From Bacteroidota bacterium (GTDB lineage: Bacteria; Bacteroidota; Bacteroidia; Bacteroidales; FEN-979), in the NCBI GenBank assembly GCA_026391795.1, contig JAPLDI010000050.1, positions 1 through 64,000 on the forward strand: DNA of 64,000 nt, in the 5' to 3' direction. Position 1 is the stretch's first letter. Every line of letters begins with the position of its first letter. Below the pieces are notes generated by a model. The model was not told the DNA's origin. It was given only the letters and a program-made list of their open reading frames with translations, and ran no database searches. Shown here one piece after another: positions 28,408 through 38,100 of the stretch. The position numbers and the translations under genes were made by a program.

Positions 28408-28444
28408 AGGGAAAAAAGCTTTTTCACAGTGACCGGTGAAAAAA

Positions 28445-28606
28445 TTATTTTTCGGCGCTGGCCAAAAAATCTTTTACCGCATCATTGGGAACAATGTTTT
28501 CTTTGAAAACGTATGCACCGGTCTTGGATGACTTAGCCATACGGATTACTTTTGTAAAATCCTTACCGCCACCGGTCTGGAATGTTGCAACAACTTTCTT
28601 TGCCAT
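28445..28606 (-). CDS. DUF4295 family small protein (53 aa)
   Basis: Not in the ORF list (below cutoff); translated by eye as MAKKVVATFQTGGGKDFTKVIRMAKSSKTGAYVFKENIVPNDAVKDFLASAEK; between rpmG and ftsY. Confidence 0.9.
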   Translation of the reverse strand: MAKKVVATFQTGGGKDFTKVIRMAKSSKTGAYVFKENIVPNDAVKDFLASAEK

Positions 28607-28618
28607 GGTTTATCTTCT

Positions 28619-28807
28619 TTATTTGATTTCTTTATGAACCGTAACTTTTTTCAGGTAGGGGTTGTATTTTTTCAGTTCCAACCGCTCGGGGGTGTTTTTC
28701 TTGTTCTTCTTCGTGATGTATCGCGACATCCCGGGAACTCCGCTGGTCTTTTGTTCAGTGCATTCCATAATGACCTGAATCCTCTGATCTTTACTCTTCT
28801 TCGCCAT
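28619..28807 (-). CDS. rpmG: 50S ribosomal protein L33
   Basis: '[62 protein letters not shown]'. Confidence 0.96.
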   Translation of the reverse strand: MAKKSKDQRIQVIMECTEQKTSGVPGMSRYITKKNKKNTPERLELKKYNPYLKKVTVHKEIK

Positions 28808-28908
28808 TTTAAATCTGCTTTTTATTTTGGGACTGCAAAAGTATGCTTTTTAAGATTAAAAACCAAAATATTTTCATAATTTAGCCTTGCCTGTAAAATT
28901 TCCTGATT

Positions 28909-29811
28909 TTGTCCGACTGGTCATCTTTTATTAAAGGGTATAAAGCATACCTTCAACTTGAACGGTCTTTGTCTGTTAATTCGGTTGATGCATATGTTCA
29001 TGATGTGCAGAAGTTTGCACAGTATCTTGACTTTATGAACCTGCGCCTTTCACCGGAAAAGATCGAGATCCATCATTTCCAGGATTTCCTGAAATGGATC
29101 CACGGGCTGGGGATGACAGCCAGGACCCAGGCAAGGGTAATTTCAGGCATTAAGGGATTCTACAAGTATTTGTTGTTGGAAAATATCGTCGCTGTGGATC
29201 CGACGGAGATGCTTGAATCCCCCAAGATCGGCCGGAAGTTGCCGAGTACGCTGAGTGTTGAGGAGATTGACAGCCTGATCGGCAATATCGACCTCAGCAA
29301 GCCCGAGGGTGAAAGGAACAAAGCCATCCTGGAAACGCTTTACGGCTGCGGGCTGCGTGTTTCAGAGCTGGTGAACATCCGGATCTCCAATGTTTTTTTC
29401 AAGGAAGGATTCGTAAAAGTTACCGGTAAAGGGGATAAAGAGCGGCTGGTCCCGCTGGGAAGCATCGCACAGAAACACATCCGGATCTATATGGACAACG
29501 TCAGGTCGCACATCCCGGTGAACAAAGGGTACGAGGATATTCTCTTTCTGAACCGAAGGGGATCCATACTGACACGTGTCATGATCTTCACCATCATTAA
29601 AAAACTTGCCCTGAAATCGGGATTAAAGAAAGTGATCAGCCCGCACACCTTCCGGCACTCCTTTGCAACCCACCTTGTGGAAGGCGGAGCCGACCTCAGG
29701 GCCGTGCAGGAGATGCTGGGTCACGAATCGATCACCACCACAGAAATCTACACCCACCTTGACAGGGAATATCTTCGCAGTACGATTATTCAGTACCACC
29801 CGAGAGGCTGA
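28909..29811 (+). CDS. xerD: Tyrosine recombinase XerD
   Basis: 'LYGCGLRVSELVNI', 'SPHTFRHSFATHLVEGGADLRAVQEMLGHESITTTEIYTHLDREYLRSTI' catalytic motifs; TTG start. Confidence 0.92.
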   Translation: MSDWSSFIKGYKAYLQLERSLSVNSVDAYVHDVQKFAQYLDFMNLRLSPEKIEIHHFQDFLKWIHGLGMTARTQARVISGIKGFYKYLLLENIVAVDPTEMLESPKIGRKLPSTLSVEEIDSLIGNIDLSKPEGERNKAILETLYGCGLRVSELVNIRISNVFFKEGFVKVTGKGDKERLVPLGSIAQKHIRIYMDNVRSHIPVNKGYEDILFLNRRGSILTRVMIFTIIKKLALKSGLKKVISPHTFRHSFATHLVEGGADLRAVQEMLGHESITTTEIYTHLDREYLRSTIIQYHPRG

Positions 29812-29817
29812 AGCCTC

Positions 29818-29904
29818 AATTACGAATTACGGATTACGAATTACGATTAAAAAACTCTCCAGCTCATGAGTTCATCAGCTCACCAGCTCATCAGCTCATC
29901 AGCT
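29818..29904. repeat. Low-complexity tract of short direct repeats (gaattacg-type then ctcatcag-type)
   Basis: aattacgaattacggattacgaattacgatta followed by cagctcatgagttcatcagctcaccagctcatcagctcatcagct. Confidence 0.85.
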
Positions 29905-30709
29905 ATTTAAATGGGGAGTCGGGCTCTTTTGCCATGTGGTTGTAAACCATTTTATCCATGAAGGATGGCAGGAACTTGTTGAGAAGGACGGTCAGCTTTC
30001 CTGTTGTTGTGAGAACAAGGCTTCTTTTCCTTTTAACGATGGCCTCTGCGATTTTTTTTGCAACGGTTTCGGCGGGCATCAGTTTGCTTTCATCCAGCGG
30101 CGTTTCTCCCTGCTGGCTTCCATCCTTTGCCAGAGCAACGTTCCGGATGTTCGATGACGTAAAGCCGGGAGCTGCAATCAGGACATGAAGACCTTTTTTC
30201 CTGTTCTCGATCCGGATCACTTCGAGCAGGCCCTGCATGGCGAACTTTGAAGATGAATATCCTGTCCTTCCCGGCAATCCTTTGTACCCGGCGATGGAAG
30301 AGATCCCGACGAGCGATCCTTTTGACTTCAGAAGATAAGGAAGTGCAAAACGGGAACAATAAACCGTGCCCCAGAAATTGGTGTCCATCAGTTTGCGCAA
30401 TACATCGAGGTCGACCTCCTCAAACAGGGCCCTCATGGAAATGCCTGCATTGTTTATCATGACATCGATGGTTCCATAGTGTTCAGCTGCTTTACGGATC
30501 AATTCCCTGCAATCCTCTTCCGACGAAACATCCGCTCTGACCGGAAGGACACTGAACCCCGTCCGGAGAAGATCCTCAGATATCTCCATCAGTTTTTCAT
30601 TGTTCCTGCCCGAAATAACCAGCCGTGCACCCCGCGAAGCACATTCATAGGCCAGGGCTTTCCCGATGCCGGAGGTGGCGCCGGTAATGATAACAACCTT
30701 GTCCTTCAT
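29903..30709 (-). CDS. Classical SDR family oxidoreductase
   Basis: 'VVIITGATSGIGKALAYECASRGARLVISGRN', 'NNAGIS', 'GYSSSKFAMQG'. Confidence 0.93.
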   Translation of the reverse strand: MKDKVVIITGATSGIGKALAYECASRGARLVISGRNNEKLMEISEDLLRTGFSVLPVRADVSSEEDCRELIRKAAEHYGTIDVMINNAGISMRALFEEVDLDVLRKLMDTNFWGTVYCSRFALPYLLKSKGSLVGISSIAGYKGLPGRTGYSSSKFAMQGLLEVIRIENRKKGLHVLIAAPGFTSSNIRNVALAKDGSQQGETPLDESKLMPAETVAKKIAEAIVKRKRSLVLTTTGKLTVLLNKFLPSFMDKMVYNHMAKEPDSPFK

Positions 30710-30798
30710 GGTATAACTATTTTGATGCGAATATAGTTATTTATCAGCAAGGCGGATATCCCCGGAATTTGTAATTTCGCAAAAACGAGGCCATTGTT

Positions 30799-31983
30799 AT
30801 GACAGAGCGGGAATTATTCTTCAGGTACCTGGGTCTTCCCTCCCACCGGCCTGTGGGACTTGAGATTGATCATGCCGAAGGGATTTATCTGTACGATGTT
30901 TCCGGGAAACGATACATTGACATGGTTTCCGGGATTAGCGTGAGCAATCTTGGTCATCGTAACCCTGCGGTAATCGCTGCCATTGAAAGCCAGCTGAAAA
31001 AATACCTGTACCTGAATGTCTACGGGGAATTTATACAATCGCCCCAGGTGAAACTTGCGCAGAAACTGGTGAGTGTATTGCCTGAAAAGCTCGATTCTGT
31101 TTACCTTGTGAATTCGGGAAGTGAAGCCATCGAAGGGGCAATGAAACTGGCCAGGCGTTTTACCGGCCGCACGGAGATCATTGCTTTTCATAATGCCTAT
31201 CATGGCAGCACACAGGGGGCATTGAGCATCCTGGGCAATGAGACCCTGAAGAATGCCTATCGTCCACTGATTCCGGATATCCGTTTCCTCGAATTCAATA
31301 ATTTTCAGGACCTGGAACGGATCTCTGAACGGACAGCCTGCGTTGTGGCCGAAACCATCCAGGCGGAAGCGGGTATTATTCTTCCGGAGAACGGTTTTCT
31401 TGAGGCCTTATCCATACGATGCAAAGAAACCGGAACCTTGCTCGTCATTGATGATGTGCAGATGGGGTTCGGACGCACAGGCAGGCTCTTCTCTTTTGAA
31501 CATTTCGGTTTTGTTCCCGATATCCTGGTGTTGGCCAAAGCTATGGGAGGCGGAATGCCAATCGGTGCCTTTATCGCTTCCAGGGAAATCATGGACACCC
31601 TTGCATTTAATCCGGAACTCGGTCACATTACGACTTTTGGCGGTCATCCTGTATGCTGCGCTGCTGCACTTGCCAGCCTGGAAGTGCTTTGCAATGGAGA
31701 TCTTGTCACCGGCGCAGGAAAGAAAGGAGTGATGCTGGAGAACAGGATATTGCCCCATTCCATAATAAAACAGATCCGGAGGAAAGGACTGATATTAGGG
31801 ATTGAAATATCAGATCCCGGTAAACGGCAAAGTCTTACAGATGCGATGCTGAGGAATGGCATTGTCATTGACTGGTTCCTTTTTCATCCCGGAACCTTCC
31901 GCATTGCCCCTCCCCTTACCATATCCGAAGAAGAGTGCCGGGAAGCAACAGATCTCATTCTGAAGAGCCTGAATGAGTGCTGA
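30799..31983 (+). CDS. Class III PLP-dependent aminotransferase (acetylornithine/4-aminobutyrate type)
   Basis: 'VNSGSEAIEGAMKLARRFTGRTEIIAFHNAYHGST', 'VIDDVQMGFGRTGRLFSFEHFGFVPDILVLAKAMGGGMPIGAF'. Confidence 0.93.
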   Translation: MTERELFFRYLGLPSHRPVGLEIDHAEGIYLYDVSGKRYIDMVSGISVSNLGHRNPAVIAAIESQLKKYLYLNVYGEFIQSPQVKLAQKLVSVLPEKLDSVYLVNSGSEAIEGAMKLARRFTGRTEIIAFHNAYHGSTQGALSILGNETLKNAYRPLIPDIRFLEFNNFQDLERISERTACVVAETIQAEAGIILPENGFLEALSIRCKETGTLLVIDDVQMGFGRTGRLFSFEHFGFVPDILVLAKAMGGGMPIGAFIASREIMDTLAFNPELGHITTFGGHPVCCAAALASLEVLCNGDLVTGAGKKGVMLENRILPHSIIKQIRRKGLILGIEISDPGKRQSLTDAMLRNGIVIDWFLFHPGTFRIAPPLTISEEECREATDLILKSLNEC

Positions 31984-32033
31984 AATAAAGAGATGACTGA
32001 GCATCTTATACACAGAACTCCCTAACCTTTCTA

Positions 32034-32158
32034 CTTTACAAACTTTACAAACTTTACAAACTTTACAAACTTTACAAACTTTATAAACTTTATAAACTTT
32101 ACAAACTTTACAAACTTTACAAACTTTACAAACTTTACAAACTTTATAAACTTTACAA
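32034..32158. repeat. 9-bp tandem repeat (CTTTACAAA / CTTTATAAA), ~14 copies
   Basis: 13 full units 32034-32150 plus a partial unit; ends 5 bp before ATG of aat. Confidence 0.95.
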
Positions 32159-32163
32159 CTCCA

Positions 32164-32838
32164 ATGCCTGTATACCAGCTTCCCGATGAAATCCTCTTCC
32201 CTGATCCTTCAGAATCGGAACCGGAAGGTTTGCTTGCCGTTGGAGGTGACCTGAAACCGGAGCGTTTACTGACTGCCTATGCATCCGGAATCTTCCCCTG
32301 GTATTCTGAAAATGAACCCATCCTCTGGTGGTCGCCCGATCCCCGGCTGGTACTTTTTCCCCAGAATTTCAAGTCATCTCACAGTTTAAATCAAAAGATA
32401 AAGAAGAACATCTTCACTGTCAGGTGGGATACGGATTTTGAACAGGTCATCCATGCCTGCGCGGAAACGGAACGGAGGAATGAAACGGGCACCTGGATCT
32501 CAAAGGAGATGAAAGATGCTTACATTGAACTGCACAGGCTGGGATTTGCACATTCTGTTGAAATTTACGTTGAAGGAAAACTTGCCGGCGGGCTCTATGG
32601 TGTCTCCCTTGGCAGGGCTTTCTTCGGGGAATCGATGTTTCATATGGTGACCGATGCTTCAAAGATCGCCCTGTATTTCCTGATACAAAAAATGAAGGAG
32701 TTTGAGTTTCTGTTCATTGATTCGCAGGTTGAAACAGAACACCTGGTCAGCCTTGGAGCCGAACTGATCCCAAGAAAAAAGTACCTGAAACTGCTGAACG
32801 AAGCAATTAAGTACCCGACGATCAAAGGGAAATGGTAA
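32164..32838 (+). CDS. aat: Leucyl/phenylalanyl-tRNA--protein transferase
   Basis: 'PDPSESEPEGLLAVGGDLKPERLLTAYASGIFPWYSENEPILWWSPDPRLVLFP', 'GGLYGVSLGRAFFGESMFH'. Confidence 0.96.
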   Translation: MPVYQLPDEILFPDPSESEPEGLLAVGGDLKPERLLTAYASGIFPWYSENEPILWWSPDPRLVLFPQNFKSSHSLNQKIKKNIFTVRWDTDFEQVIHACAETERRNETGTWISKEMKDAYIELHRLGFAHSVEIYVEGKLAGGLYGVSLGRAFFGESMFHMVTDASKIALYFLIQKMKEFEFLFIDSQVETEHLVSLGAELIPRKKYLKLLNEAIKYPTIKGKW

Positions 32839-32844
32839 GCAATT

Positions 32845-32869
32845 CGTCACGCGTAACGCGTGACGGTTT
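32845..32869. terminator. Hairpin CGTCACGCG-TAA-CGCGTGACG followed by GTTTT between convergent genes
   Basis: 9-bp perfect stem, 3-nt loop; between aat (+) and the peptidase (-). Confidence 0.6.
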
Positions 32870-34074
32870 TACAGTCCTAACTTCTTCCTTATATCTTTCG
32901 GAATCGCATTTTTGTTCACCATGATATCCATGGTTTTCAGTTGGACATACGGAACGGATGCATAAAAATATCCCTTGTACGGACTTCCGTCAGTTCCCCA
33001 TGAGTTCTTTACGAGGAAATAGGGATTTCCATTCTGGTCGGTGGCGGTTCCGGTAATCAGCATGCCGTGGTCGTCGGTAGTCTGGTAGTTATCAAACTCA
33101 AGCTGGCGCAACTCCTGAGTGATTTTCTTTTCAGGCATTGGTTTATCAAACTTATAAAGGAGTTTGTCTTTATCGGCATCCGACATCTTTTGCCATTTAG
33201 CACTTTCCAGGCCGGCTATTTCAGTTGCATTTTTATCAGGAACCACGGCAACACCGTTCTTCCAGGAGAATCCTTTTTCACTGACATCAGCACCCCAGGC
33301 TACGGTATAACCATTCTCGACAGAATTGCTGATCACCTTCATCAGTTCATCCAGGGGCAGGTTGTAAAGTTCATCCATGATCCAGTTATCCGGCACTTCC
33401 AGGATGAACTTTGAATAGAATGGATGGTGAGTATAGGATGTCAGTTCGACATAATCATCCATGTTAAGACCCGTCATATCTGCAAAAGAACGGGGTGTAT
33501 AATCTTTTCCCATGAAATTGAAGGTTTCAGGGACTTTCCCGAGATAGGCATCGAGGGTGGCATCAAAAGCCTGGTGCCAGACGGGGGTCAGTTTTTTATT
33601 TGAATTCTTTATCACCGCGTTAACCATGGCTTCCAGGACAGCATCCATCTCGCCATGAACCGGTTTGTCTTCCCCGATCACATTTCCTGAATATGCGGAT
33701 GCGGGCACCATCCCATATTTTCTCCAGACATTGGTTACATCGTGTGCGGCTCCGCCTCCTCCGAAATTATGCTTGCCACCAAACCTTACATAAATTGTCG
33801 CTTTATCGGAATATGCTTTTCTGACACAGAACATATCGGCAAGATTGAACGTGTCTTTTTTGGTCCGGAGAAGTTCGGCTTCCAGGAACCCAATGGTTGA
33901 ATAACTCCAGCAGGTTCCTGAACGGTTCTGGTTTTTAACCGGGGTCACCGGGATGCTTTTCACCAGGGTAAAAACATAGCCTGAGTCGGCTTTTTTAACA
34001 GGTTCCTGGGTCTGGGCGAAAGTGCCGGTAGCCAAGAGTGCCATGAGCATGAGGAGGGTCAGAAGGTTTTTCAT
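32869..34074 (-). CDS. C1-like peptidase (bleomycin hydrolase/aminopeptidase C family), secreted
   Basis: Signal peptide; 'VKNQNRSGTCWSYSTIGFLEAELLR' catalytic Cys; 'DHGMLITG...FLVKNSWGTDG' catalytic His/Asn. Confidence 0.9.
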   Translation of the reverse strand: MKNLLTLLMLMALLATGTFAQTQEPVKKADSGYVFTLVKSIPVTPVKNQNRSGTCWSYSTIGFLEAELLRTKKDTFNLADMFCVRKAYSDKATIYVRFGGKHNFGGGGAAHDVTNVWRKYGMVPASAYSGNVIGEDKPVHGEMDAVLEAMVNAVIKNSNKKLTPVWHQAFDATLDAYLGKVPETFNFMGKDYTPRSFADMTGLNMDDYVELTSYTHHPFYSKFILEVPDNWIMDELYNLPLDELMKVISNSVENGYTVAWGADVSEKGFSWKNGVAVVPDKNATEIAGLESAKWQKMSDADKDKLLYKFDKPMPEKKITQELRQLEFDNYQTTDDHGMLITGTATDQNGNPYFLVKNSWGTDGSPYKGYFYASVPYVQLKTMDIMVNKNAIPKDIRKKLGL

Positions 34075-34236
34075 AAACAGTACGGTTTTGGAAGGATTAA
34101 TTTGAGAAGTTCAAAAGTACAGATATTAATATTAGCCGGCAACACTTTTTCTTTGAACGCTTTGGATTTGACGATGAACGGGGAAAAAGTGACGAAGTGA
34201 CCCGACTGGAGGGTAGCCCGCGGTTTTGCGTCCGTG

Positions 34237-34989
34237 TTATTTTACTCTTGGCTTCCATATTGTTTTGGCAGTGGCACAAACCTTATTGTTCCCCTGAGTC
34301 TTGATGCTATGAACAAAGGAACCGGCATTGCTGTCTCTTTCTGTAAATGATATCAGTGTGTCACCAAATTGAGCTTCTGCAATAAACCGTCCGTCAATGG
34401 AGTGCAGATAAAAATTATCGATAATATCCTCCGGAATTGACTCTACTAACCATTGTAAATACCTGATATTGTTTACGTGCTGATTTGTATCGACATCATA
34501 CCTGTTGACCTTAAATTCCTTAATATGATTTGAAGAGTCAATGGCTTCGATCTTTTTGGTAATATCATGATTGATACATTCTTCATCAGAATATGACCAT
34601 CTCTCCTTAATGGCATCGGAAATCTGGACAGGTCTTCTCCTGTTAATATCAAAAAAGGCCCAGAGTCCTTTCGCTCTTCCGATAATAGTTCCCTGTTCAT
34701 TGTAAATAATATTCTCCCTCATCCCTTTAATCGCCGAATAACCTGATAACCAGGTTCTGATTACAATCTTATCCTTATAACGAGGATAGCGATCCACTTC
34801 CATAAATCCCGAAAGCAATACCCATCCAATATTTTGTTTTCCAAGGTCATACAAGCTGTTATTGATGGAATAACAATGATCTGCAGCCGTTTCTTCAAGT
34901 AAAGTTAAGATCGTTGTCGAGGAAGCTTCCCCGAATTTGTTCATTTCGAAATATCGTAACTCAAATTGCTTTTCAAAATAATTTTTCAA
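34237..34989 (-). CDS. Acyl-ACP thioesterase family protein
   Basis: 'FELRYFEMNKFGEASSTTILTLLEETAADHC', 'DVDTNQHVNNIRYLQWLVESIP'. Confidence 0.9.
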   Translation of the reverse strand: MKNYFEKQFELRYFEMNKFGEASSTTILTLLEETAADHCYSINNSLYDLGKQNIGWVLLSGFMEVDRYPRYKDKIVIRTWLSGYSAIKGMRENIIYNEQGTIIGRAKGLWAFFDINRRRPVQISDAIKERWSYSDEECINHDITKKIEAIDSSNHIKEFKVNRYDVDTNQHVNNIRYLQWLVESIPEDIIDNFYLHSIDGRFIAEAQFGDTLISFTERDSNAGSFVHSIKTQGNNKVCATAKTIWKPRVK

Positions 34990-35194
34990 TGCCTATTTCT
35001 ATTAAGGATTATTGTATCGTTCAATTGCGGTCAGGTTCTTAACCATGGCGCCCGGCCGGTATCCATTTTGCGGGTAATAGCAGACTTTATCTTTACTTTT
35101 TGTTTCTACGCGAATAGGCACAATTACTTTTCATAACCGACAAACCCCGCATAAATGCTGCCGTATGTTAGCGCGTGCTAAAATAGGAAGGAAA

Positions 35195-36580
35195 TCAATT
35201 CTTACAAAATTTCCCACTGTGAATTGAACTTTCAGTTCTTACTTTTACGATGTAAATTCCGGCAGGATAATTTTCAACGTCTAAAATAATCCTCTCTTCC
35301 GTGGGTTGGGTCTCAAGGATCTTTTTTCCTGTCAGATTGTAAACTTCAATATTTTTATTACTACCATCAATACGGTTAAGATCAATCGTCAGGTTATCTG
35401 CAACAGGATTGGGATTAAGAAGAAATCCCGATTCCTGAGGTTCATTCAATCCCACATTGACGTCATCATATTTCATCACAGTGGCTTTATAGGTATTTAA
35501 TATCTCCCCTGTGAAGGCAAAATGGGGTATGCCTGAAGGACTGAACTTTAGCTCGCTAAAAGCAGCACTATAGGAAGTGAATCCTGGTGATCCTACAACA
35601 ACCCAACCGGTTCCGTCAAATTTCAGGACTGTCGCTTTATGGTTTTGAATATAATCGTCGAATGCCAGGTGCGGTTCCCCCGATGGACTGAAAGCAAGGC
35701 TTGTACCATTGACCTGTCCGGGTGAGCAACCGGGAACTCCAACACTCACCCAATTGGTTCCATCAAATTTCATGACGGTGGCTTCATAGGAAATGGCAGC
35801 ATCAACATACGCCACATAAGGCTCCCCTGAGGGGCTAAAGGCAAGGCTTGTATAGAAAACCTCGGCGGTCGAGAAACCTGGTGATCCAACATTTACCCAG
35901 TTGGAGCCATCAAATTTCATGACGGTTGCCTTCCACGATGTTCCGGCATCCTGGTAAGCCACATAAGGCTGACCTGAGGGGTCAAAGGCAAAGCTGATAT
36001 ACCAGCCGGATCCGGCAGAAAAGGCAACTGCCCCGACATACACCCAACTGGTTCCGTCGAACCTCATGACAGCCGTGTTATTATAGCCACAGTGACCGCC
36101 AAAAGCAACGTACGGCTCACCGGTGGGGCTGAAAACGAGCTTTGTATAGTTGGCGTGAATGTCTGAGAACCCCCGTGATCCAACGTATACCCAATTGGTC
36201 CCATCAAATTTCATTACACTGGCCTTGATGGAGCAGGCGGAATCCTGGAATGCCACATAGGGTTCACCTGACGGACTAAAGGCCAGGCTGATAAAATCCG
36301 TAGGACCTTCTGAGAAGCCAGCGGACCCAATCGTCACCCAATCGGATCCGTCGAATCTCATGACGGTAACTTTGCTGCCATTTGCACGATCACGGAATCC
36401 CAGGCAAGGCTGGCCCGACAAGTTGAAGGCCAGGCTGGGTGAGTAAGCGTTACCTGGATTGAAAGATGCATTCCCGATATTTACCCACTTGGATTCAAGG
36501 GGGGCCGATTCAATCCGGTTTTGCTGGGCAAAAACAACAACCGGAATCAGGAATGACAAAATGTAAACAATCGTTTTCAT
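35195..36580 (-). CDS. T9SS-sorted repeat protein, paralog of the 635-2032 gene
   Basis: ~7 'SPSGEPYVAFxD...KATVMKFDGTNWVxVGSPGFS' repeats; T9SS tail 'LNPNPVADNLTIDL'. Confidence 0.88.
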   Translation of the reverse strand: MKTIVYILSFLIPVVVFAQQNRIESAPLESKWVNIGNASFNPGNAYSPSLAFNLSGQPCLGFRDRANGSKVTVMRFDGSDWVTIGSAGFSEGPTDFISLAFSPSGEPYVAFQDSACSIKASVMKFDGTNWVYVGSRGFSDIHANYTKLVFSPTGEPYVAFGGHCGYNNTAVMRFDGTSWVYVGAVAFSAGSGWYISFAFDPSGQPYVAYQDAGTSWKATVMKFDGSNWVNVGSPGFSTAEVFYTSLAFSPSGEPYVAYVDAAISYEATVMKFDGTNWVSVGVPGCSPGQVNGTSLAFSPSGEPHLAFDDYIQNHKATVLKFDGTGWVVVGSPGFTSYSAAFSELKFSPSGIPHFAFTGEILNTYKATVMKYDDVNVGLNEPQESGFLLNPNPVADNLTIDLNRIDGSNKNIEVYNLTGKKILETQPTEERIILDVENYPAGIYIVKVRTESSIHSGKFCKN

Positions 36581-36712
36581 CTCGTTTGGGGTTTTAAGAT
36601 TCTTCTTAATGTGCGCTGATCACGCTGCGTATAGCACCAGTGGCGATAAACCCATCACTACAACGAAAACCCTTTTCACCATTGGTGTTGCACGCCTGTT
36701 GAGGGCAGGGCT

Positions 36713-37915
36713 TTATTCTTTAATTATTTTTCCTACATCAATCGTTTTATCATTTTGTAATCTTATTAAATAAACTCCTGATGGGATATTTCCAATATCT
36801 ATTCGCGTTCTCTTATTAATGACCTTCTGTACGATCAGTTCAAGGCCCCTGACATTCGAAATTGATATGTATGGATTCCCTGTTACCGATGAACACTCGA
36901 TTGTGATTTCATCGTGTGCCGGATTGGGATAAAATCTCATAAGTGGTGAAGCAGATAAACTTCCATGTATTCCGACTCCCCCGCCATTTGTGGTTTTCAG
37001 AATCAAGCCACTATCACCGACTACATAACCTGTATTTACGTCGGTAAAATAGATTGAATGTAAATATTTTGCAGTTCCTGAAAACTCACTTGTCCAATCC
37101 GCGCCGCCATTCATGGTAGTTAGAATTACACCATTATCTCCGACAGCATAACCTGTATTTAAGCCTGCAAAAAATACGGATCTTAACCCATTCACTATGC
37201 CGGTGACCTGATTAATCCAACCGGTTCCTCCGTTTGTAGTTTTTAGTATTATTCCACTATCACCCACAGCATAACCTGTACTCATATCAGTAAAATAAAC
37301 GGAATATAAATTATGGATTGTACCTGATGACTGGGCTACCCATGTTAACCCTCCATCTGTTGTTTTTATAATGGTTCCACTGTCACCAACGGCATACCCG
37401 GTATTTACTGTCGGGAAATATACTGACTCCAGCCAGTTTTTTGTGTTTCCATTAGAAATGGGCAGGAAATAGTTTCCATTTGTTGTTTTTTCAACTACCC
37501 CGCCACCGCTTAGACCACTGGCCGCGACAAGATATCCCGTGTCAATGGCAGGGAAATAAATAGAAGTTATCCGATAAAACCAGGGATTAAGCAATGTTAG
37601 ATCCCAGTTAATACCTCCGTTAATTGTTTTTAACAATATCCCATTATCACCGGCGGTCCACCCTGTTTTAGTATCCAGAAAATGAATGGAATGAAACCAT
37701 TCTGAAGTGCCCGAAGTTAATATCGCCCAGTTTGTGCCACCATTTGTGGTTTTCAGGATTATTCCTCCTTCACCTGATATATACCCGGTATCCGTAGCAG
37801 GAAAATAAACAGAGGATAATACATTGGCCGTCCCTGAATTCAGGATTGTCCAGTTTTGTGCATTTACTTCAGTCAATGCAATCAAAGAAATTAATAACAT
37901 GTAGAGCTTTTTCAT
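36713..37915 (-). CDS. Ycf48-like T9SS-sorted protein, paralog of the 3218-5362 gene
   Basis: 'SGTxxxLxSVYFxxxxTGYAVGDSGxILKTTNGGxxW' repeats; tail 'RFYPNPAHDEITIEC...GKIIKE'. Confidence 0.9.
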   Translation of the reverse strand: MKKLYMLLISLIALTEVNAQNWTILNSGTANVLSSVYFPATDTGYISGEGGIILKTTNGGTNWAILTSGTSEWFHSIHFLDTKTGWTAGDNGILLKTINGGINWDLTLLNPWFYRITSIYFPAIDTGYLVAASGLSGGGVVEKTTNGNYFLPISNGNTKNWLESVYFPTVNTGYAVGDSGTIIKTTDGGLTWVAQSSGTIHNLYSVYFTDMSTGYAVGDSGIILKTTNGGTGWINQVTGIVNGLRSVFFAGLNTGYAVGDNGVILTTMNGGADWTSEFSGTAKYLHSIYFTDVNTGYVVGDSGLILKTTNGGGVGIHGSLSASPLMRFYPNPAHDEITIECSSVTGNPYISISNVRGLELIVQKVINKRTRIDIGNIPSGVYLIRLQNDKTIDVGKIIKE

Positions 37916-38100
37916 TTTTTCCCCCTTATATTAGGTCGTGAGATTTTTTTATGCCTTGCCCCCAACGCTTGCACAAATTCCTGAGTTGAGGTTGTCCGGC
38001 AAAGCCAGATCCTGGAATTAACATTGCAATATAATGAAAATAGCTGTAATATTTACTGTAACCGGGAATTTTTGTTTTCAGGGGACACTCTGCAGAAGAT

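Noticed and set aside
28909-29811. XerD as an integrase of a mobile element
   Set aside because: Sequence looks like housekeeping XerD and sits beside ribosomal/SRP genes; no attachment-site repeats or phage genes nearby.
32034-32158. Possible CRISPR array
   Set aside because: 9-bp contiguous units without spacers and no cas genes; a simple tandem repeat.
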